Positions 3,855-7,684 of a stretch of 7,684 bases of DNA are shown here, in pieces; position 1 is the first letter of the stretch, and every line of letters starts with the position of its first letter. The translations under genes were made by a program, and so were the position numbers. Source of the stretch: Deltaproteobacteria bacterium (GTDB lineage: Bacteria; Desulfobacterota; Desulfobacteria; Desulfobacterales; ETH-SRB1). The stretch is from NCBI GenBank assembly GCA_019314185.1, contig JAFCZU010000142.1, positions 1 to 7,684 on the forward strand, in the 5' to 3' direction. Below the pieces are notes generated by a model. That model saw nothing but the letters and a program-made list of their open reading frames with translations. It did not search any database and had not been told where the DNA came from.

Positions 3855-5670
3855 TACGCCAATCTCCCTTTTCTTTCCATGTGGGTTGTTCTTCTTTGAA
3901 CAGGATATAATCTTCTATGGCCAGCACATCCATCTCTGTTCGCATAAAACACCTGTAGGCATCTTCCGGTGAGCAAATAATGGGCTCGCCCCTGATATTG
4001 AAGCTGGTATTGACTATTACAGCGCAGCCGGTAAGATTTTCAAATTCCGAGATGACCGCATGATAGTCAGGCTTATCCTTTTGATTTACAGTCTGTAGGC
4101 GGGCTGAATAATCGAGATGTGTGACAGCCGGAATATCGCTCCTTTTCACCTTCAGACACTCCAGCATTGGCATTCCCTCCCCTGAAGGTTGAGGGAGACG
4201 TCTCTCATTTCGGACATCTGCAACCAAAAGCATGTAGGGACTTGATCTGTTTATGTCAAAATACTTAGATGCCTTTTCTTCTAATACCGAAGGAGCAAAC
4301 GGTCTGAAAGATTCTCGATACTTTATCTTTAAATTCATCACCTTCTGAGTATCTTCCCGCCTGGGATCTCCAAGGATACTTCTTGCTCCCAATGCCCTTG
4401 GTCCAAACTCCATACGGCCTGCCATGTACCCAACAATCTTTCCTTCAGCGATATGTTCAGCAATGATTCTTGCTCTGCTATTTGAGTCCAGTTTATGATA
4501 AGGGTAGCCTTTGCGCGCAAGGAAGGTTCTAATCGCATCATTGGAAAAGGAAGGTCCAAGATATGATCCGTGCTGAGCGTCATGCCCGTTAGGAGTCGGC
4601 CTTTTGTTTCCAAGATAACGATACCAAACGGAAAGAGCGGCTCCAAGAGCCCCGCCGGCATCGCCGGCAGCGGGCTGGATCCATATGTCTTCAAAAGGAC
4701 CTTCCCGCACTATGCGACCATTTGCAACGCAGTTAAGAGCCACGCCGCCCGCAAGACAAAGATACTTCTGGTTCGTTTCTTTGTGAACATGATTCACCAT
4801 CCTCAAAATGATCTCTTCGGTAACAGCCTGAATGCTCGCCGCAATGTCCATTTCTCTTTGTGTGATTTCTGTTTCAGGCATACGGGGCGGGCCGCCAAAG
4901 AATTTGGCAAAACGCCTGTTGGTCATGCGCAGGCCTCCCAAGAAATCAAAACAAGAAAGATTTAACCGGACAGAACCGTCATCTTTCATGTCTACAAGTT
5001 CCGAGAGAATGAGATCCTTATACCGTGGCACGCCATAGGGGGCAAGACCCATGAGCTTGTATTCGCCTGAATTGACTTTGAACCCGGTAAAATAAGTGAA
5101 AGCAGAGTAAAGCAACCCCACAGAATCCGGAAAATGGAGTTCTTTGAGGAGAGTAATGTCCTTGTTCTTTCCAAACCCATAACTTGCAGTAGCCCATTCG
5201 CCTACACCATCAATGGTTAAAATGGCAGCCTCGTCAAAAGGCGATGGGTAAAAGGCAGAAGCTGCATGAGCCTCATGGTGCTCCGTATAGAGCACATCCC
5301 CTTCATAGCCTGTTTCTTTTTTTATGACCTTATCGATATGCAGCTTTTGTCCGAGCCAGGGTGGCATGGCTTTCAGCCAGGATCGAAGGCCTCCAGGCGC
5401 AACTGTCAAGTAACCCATGAGGAGGCGTTCAAAAGTCAGGAATGGTTTGTCATAGAAAACCATATAATCTATGTCCTGGATATTGATACCCCCTTCTTCC
5501 AGACAGTATTTAATGGCGTTTTTGGGAAATCCCGGATCGTGTTTTTTGCGGGAAAATCGTTCCTCTTGCGCGGCGGCTACAATACTGCCGTCTATGACTA
5601 TGCATGCGGCGCTATCATGATAAAAACAAGATAGACCCAAAATAAATGTATGGGAACGACTATAACCCAT
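3835..5670 (-). CDS. O-carbamoyltransferase, NodU/CmcH/SxtI family, 611 aa
   Basis: The family transfers a carbamoyl group from carbamoyl phosphate, through a carbamoyl-adenylate made with ATP, to a hydroxyl of a sugar or natural product. The N-terminal Kae1-like domain (about 8-345) starts LGLSCFYHDSAACIVIDG (11-28) and has AAAQEERFSRKKHD (32-45). It has the metal-site motif TEHHEAHAASAFYPSPF (129-145), TIDGVGEWA (152-160), SGEYKLMGLAPYG (201-213) and AAGDAGGALGAA (334-345). The C-terminal domain contains EFGPRALGARSILGDPR (421-437), YRESFRPFAPSV (451-462) and NTSFNIRGEPI (554-564). All catalytic blocks look intact and the length is normal. The ATG at 5668-5670 has AAGAAGGGCGG upstream. It starts 99 nt after the SGNH hydrolase gene and overlaps the SxtJ-type gene by 20 nt. 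The acceptor is unknown; given the neighbours, a surface polysaccharide is more likely than a small toxin or antibiotic. Confidence 0.95.
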   Translation of the reverse strand: MGYSRSHTFILGLSCFYHDSAACIVIDGSIVAAAQEERFSRKKHDPGFPKNAIKYCLEEGGINIQDIDYMVFYDKPFLTFERLLMGYLTVAPGGLRSWLKAMPPWLGQKLHIDKVIKKETGYEGDVLYTEHHEAHAASAFYPSPFDEAAILTIDGVGEWATASYGFGKNKDITLLKELHFPDSVGLLYSAFTYFTGFKVNSGEYKLMGLAPYGVPRYKDLILSELVDMKDDGSVRLNLSCFDFLGGLRMTNRRFAKFFGGPPRMPETEITQREMDIAASIQAVTEEIILRMVNHVHKETNQKYLCLAGGVALNCVANGRIVREGPFEDIWIQPAAGDAGGALGAALSVWYRYLGNKRPTPNGHDAQHGSYLGPSFSNDAIRTFLARKGYPYHKLDSNSRARIIAEHIAEGKIVGYMAGRMEFGPRALGARSILGDPRREDTQKVMNLKIKYRESFRPFAPSVLEEKASKYFDINRSSPYMLLVADVRNERRLPQPSGEGMPMLECLKVKRSDIPAVTHLDYSARLQTVNQKDKPDYHAVISEFENLTGCAVIVNTSFNIRGEPIICSPEDAYRCFMRTEMDVLAIEDYILFKEEQPTWKEKGDWRNELELD

Positions 5671-5769
5671 TCGCTATTCCGCCCTTCTTCTTTGACAATT
5701 CAATATTTTCTTAAACTTCGTCTTCCTTGACCTTGCAAAAAATATCTCATTTCAGGATGAACACTATTC

Positions 5770-7167
5770 TTATGAAAGCCCATCACGATGAAGATTGCGA
5801 TAGGATTCCAGCTCACCTTTGTGGTATTTCATTAAGTAAAGATATATATCTTTGGCAATAGCTTCATGACCATCGATGTTCGGATGAGGATCATTGCGTG
5901 AACGTTGATAAGGAGTTATGTTCTCAACAAAACCAATTCCATGCTGTAGCGAAAGTTGTTCAATAATCTTCGAATATGACAACCAATTTCTTCTTGATGT
6001 TGCATCATCACTGACCCGACACCAAGAAACATTCCACTCATAACCGGCAATATCATTCTGGGAAAAGAGCGCAAGTCGTGCTCCCGCTTGATCAATAAGA
6101 GAGCTGGCTTCTTTTACGAGCGCAAAATACAGTTTCCACTTGGGAGAATTGATGTCTTGTTCTTTGGCGTAATACATGTTTCTTGCCCAATATCTATGAA
6201 ACCACCTTTTTTCCAACAATTTTAATATGGTTTCCTTGTCATTCTCATACCCTGATGTCGTTATCATAACGCACAATTCATTCAAATCTAACTCATCATC
6301 AATATTCTCCTCCAGATACTGTAACAACGGATTGGTTTTCGTCAATTGAAAGGCAAATTCTAATTGGTCTATTTGGTTTCTGCTTACTACATACCTCGAT
6401 AATCTTTGCAACTGACCATCTTCTGTTTGTGAGACCGCAGATTCCGCCCATTTATAGGCAAAATAAATAGAATATAGACGCTTGCCTATTTCAAATTTTA
6501 GAATCTGAAACTTGATTCTATCCTTCCAGTTCCATTTTTTCATGAAATAGGGGTTCTTATGCCTACTAAGCTGATCATTATCATTTATAGTATAATAGAA
6601 TGGTTTCCACCCCTTACGTTCTTCATTCTCATTTGCGAAATACATGTTATTGTCAAGGTCGTTTGAACAGAATTGTATGATCGCTAACTTAGGTTTGTAT
6701 TTTAACCCCTCATTTTTCAATGCCTCCAGTTGTTGGTCTGTTCCCCATCCGCCGTAAGCTATATTTAGCACTTCAACATTAAATCCCTCTTTGCGCAACC
6801 TATCTTCCAGAATACGTGTATATACCTTATCTGCGGGAACAGTCGCACCAAAGGTAATAGAATCACCTAACACAAGAATACGATAGGTTCTCCTCCGGTT
6901 GTCAAACGTTCTGTCTTTGTCGCGCCAACCATGATTGTTTGCCGGTTGAGCCCACGCTTCCCCTGTGTCTGGATCACGCATCTTTATAATCTCATGAGAA
7001 TTATATCCCCATCCATACAGTAGTGTATTCTTCGCAAGTCTATGTCCGATAGTCGCAAAGGTAAATGGAACATATGTTCGTAAAAGGAACTCTGCTGCGA
7101 AAAGAGTAACAAGGAGAACAACCGCTATAAAAAGACAATTCTTCATTGTTATGAAATGTTTTGTCAT
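5770..7167 (-). CDS. Membrane-anchored SGNH/GDSL hydrolase, 465 aa
   Basis: Residues 9-29 form a single hydrophobic segment after a short basic start, so the protein is probably tethered with its catalytic domain outside the cytoplasm. The SGNH blocks are in order: RILVLGDSITFGATV (96-110, nucleophile Ser103), NIAYGGWGTDQ (135-145, oxyanion glycine), IQFCSND (164-170, block III Asn169) and RNDPHPNIDGH (424-434, His428). Such enzymes remove or transfer acyl esters, often on glycans. A long insert (about 180-350) with no recognised motif separates blocks III and V, making it larger than a simple GDSL esterase. The residue three before the catalytic His is Asn425 rather than the usual Asp; Asp426 may substitute. 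It is first in the operon, with an ATG at 7165-7167 and only a weak AGG upstream; Met8 is an alternative start. The saxitoxin cluster also pairs a GDSL enzyme (SxtL) with SxtI-J-K. Confidence 0.88.
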   Translation of the reverse strand: MTKHFITMKNCLFIAVVLLVTLFAAEFLLRTYVPFTFATIGHRLAKNTLLYGWGYNSHEIIKMRDPDTGEAWAQPANNHGWRDKDRTFDNRRRTYRILVLGDSITFGATVPADKVYTRILEDRLRKEGFNVEVLNIAYGGWGTDQQLEALKNEGLKYKPKLAIIQFCSNDLDNNMYFANENEERKGWKPFYYTINDNDQLSRHKNPYFMKKWNWKDRIKFQILKFEIGKRLYSIYFAYKWAESAVSQTEDGQLQRLSRYVVSRNQIDQLEFAFQLTKTNPLLQYLEENIDDELDLNELCVMITTSGYENDKETILKLLEKRWFHRYWARNMYYAKEQDINSPKWKLYFALVKEASSLIDQAGARLALFSQNDIAGYEWNVSWCRVSDDATSRRNWLSYSKIIEQLSLQHGIGFVENITPYQRSRNDPHPNIDGHEAIAKDIYLYLMKYHKGELESYRNLHRDGLS

Positions 7168-7253
7168 CCGAAAACCTGAACCTCGACCTCTTTCGTTTTA
7201 CATATCCAGCATTCCATCATTATTTGGAAGGACTATTTTTTGCTTTAAGAACA

Positions 7254-7454
7254 CTATATTAGCTTATCTTTCACTAAGATATTCATAGCTGTACTACATG
7301 TTGTGGTTAGTCCAGTCAAAGGGATACCCACATAAGAAAAAAAGTAACTGTACGACGACCGCATAGATTTATGCTGAAAATTTTGTCCATTAATCTGCAT
7401 TATCCGCTCATCGTCACGGTAACGTTCCAATAATTCCCTGTAATGGGGGACATC
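7254..7454 (-). pseudogene. Glycosyltransferase remnant (C-terminal half of the catalytic domain)
   Basis: A reverse frame of 66 codons, open from 7454 to a stop at 7254-7256 and preceded by an in-frame stop, reads DVPHYRELLERYRDDERIMQ, then INGQNFQHKSMRSSYSYFFS. The ELLERYRDDERIMxIxGxNF then YSYYFS pattern is typical of a family of bacterial glycosyltransferases that act on surface glycans, where a WGWATWRRAW block normally follows. Here that block is lost: after YFFS the sequence is unrelated or frame-shifted. The acidic-metal region before DVPH has collapsed by deletion. There is no start codon. It lies 86 nt upstream of the SGNH hydrolase gene in the same direction, so it probably was an older member of the same glycan locus. 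Identification is by motif recall, not by search. Confidence 0.5.
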
Positions 7455-7486
7455 CTATAATCCTTCTGTCAAGCATAAAGCGTACG

Positions 7487-7566
7487 TTTTTAATAAACTA
7501 ATTAAATCAACAAGATAGGAGAACAGTTAATTTCTGGGCGCATTTCTCCTTATAGTTTATTAAAAA
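7487..7566. repeat. AT-rich inverted repeat, 14-bp arms with a second inner pair
   Basis: TTTTTAATAAACTA (7487-7500) faces its exact complement at 7553-7566. An inner pair, AGGAGAA (7517-7523) and TTCTCCT (7544-7550), continues the symmetry, so the 80 bp could fold into one long interrupted hairpin. The T-run precedes rather than follows the stem on the reverse strand, so it is not a standard terminator for leftward transcripts. The remaining 118 bp to the window end shows no recognisable gene. Confidence 0.5.
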
Positions 7567-7684
7567 AAAATCGGCGAATCTCTCACTATCGCGAACCACG
7601 CATCTGATCGTTACGATTATCCAGCATGCAGCAACTAAATACTGCCACTAATCATCCCTTATCCAGATTTCAAAGTTCAGTGAG

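Noticed and set aside
4338..5634. Several forward and reverse frames of 62-131 codons within the carbamoyltransferase gene
   Set aside because: They overlap a full-length, well conserved gene and their products show no motifs.
3835..5670. Possibility that the locus makes saxitoxin
   Set aside because: Only accessory families shared with many glycan loci are present; no polyketide-like starter enzyme, amidinotransferase or other core gene is in the window.

Overview
The window looks like a piece of a planctomycete chromosome, most plausibly an anammox-type (Brocadiales) bacterium. This rests on a truncated gene whose product begins with a NPYESP motif, on moderately AT-rich DNA littered with hairpin repeats, and on the kind of surface-glycan operon present. 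It is inference from style, not a database match.

The right-hand 4.1 kb (3054-7167) is one intact leftward operon. In transcription order it encodes a membrane-anchored SGNH/GDSL hydrolase (5770-7167), a NodU/CmcH/SxtI-type O-carbamoyltransferase (3835-5670), an SxtJ-type membrane protein overlapping it by 20 nt (3453-3854), a 52-residue SxtK/DUF5989-type membrane protein (3275-3433) and an unrecognised 53-residue membrane protein (3054-3215). The first four have the same types of product as the sxtI-sxtJ-sxtK-sxtL block of the cyanobacterial saxitoxin cluster. None of the saxitoxin core genes are here, and remnants of a glycosyltransferase (7254-7454) and a possible EpsB-type sugar-phosphate transferase (2183-2761) flank the operon. 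The likely job is therefore carbamoylation, and perhaps ester trimming, of a cell-surface or secreted glycan.

The left 3 kb has no intact recognisable gene and reads as a graveyard. It holds a frameshifted IS91-family transposase remnant (about 131-440), cut into the 5' end of a reverse-strand gene (384-521). A GC-rich patch with four strong hairpins follows (569-822), then an inverted-repeat element of about 215 bp that may be IS ends (868-1084), a perfect 18-bp palindrome (1193-1210), a 9-bp tandem repeat (1533-1559) and a pair of diverged direct repeats (1647-1827). Next comes the long open frame of a possible degraded EpsB-like protein, and finally a nested foldback element of about 295 bp (2730-3024) carrying two inverted copies of a 29-bp REP-like hairpin, just past the operon's 3' end.

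Upstream of the operon (7254-7684) lie the glycosyltransferase remnant and an AT-rich inverted repeat. No tRNA, rRNA, CRISPR array or known riboswitch was recognised.
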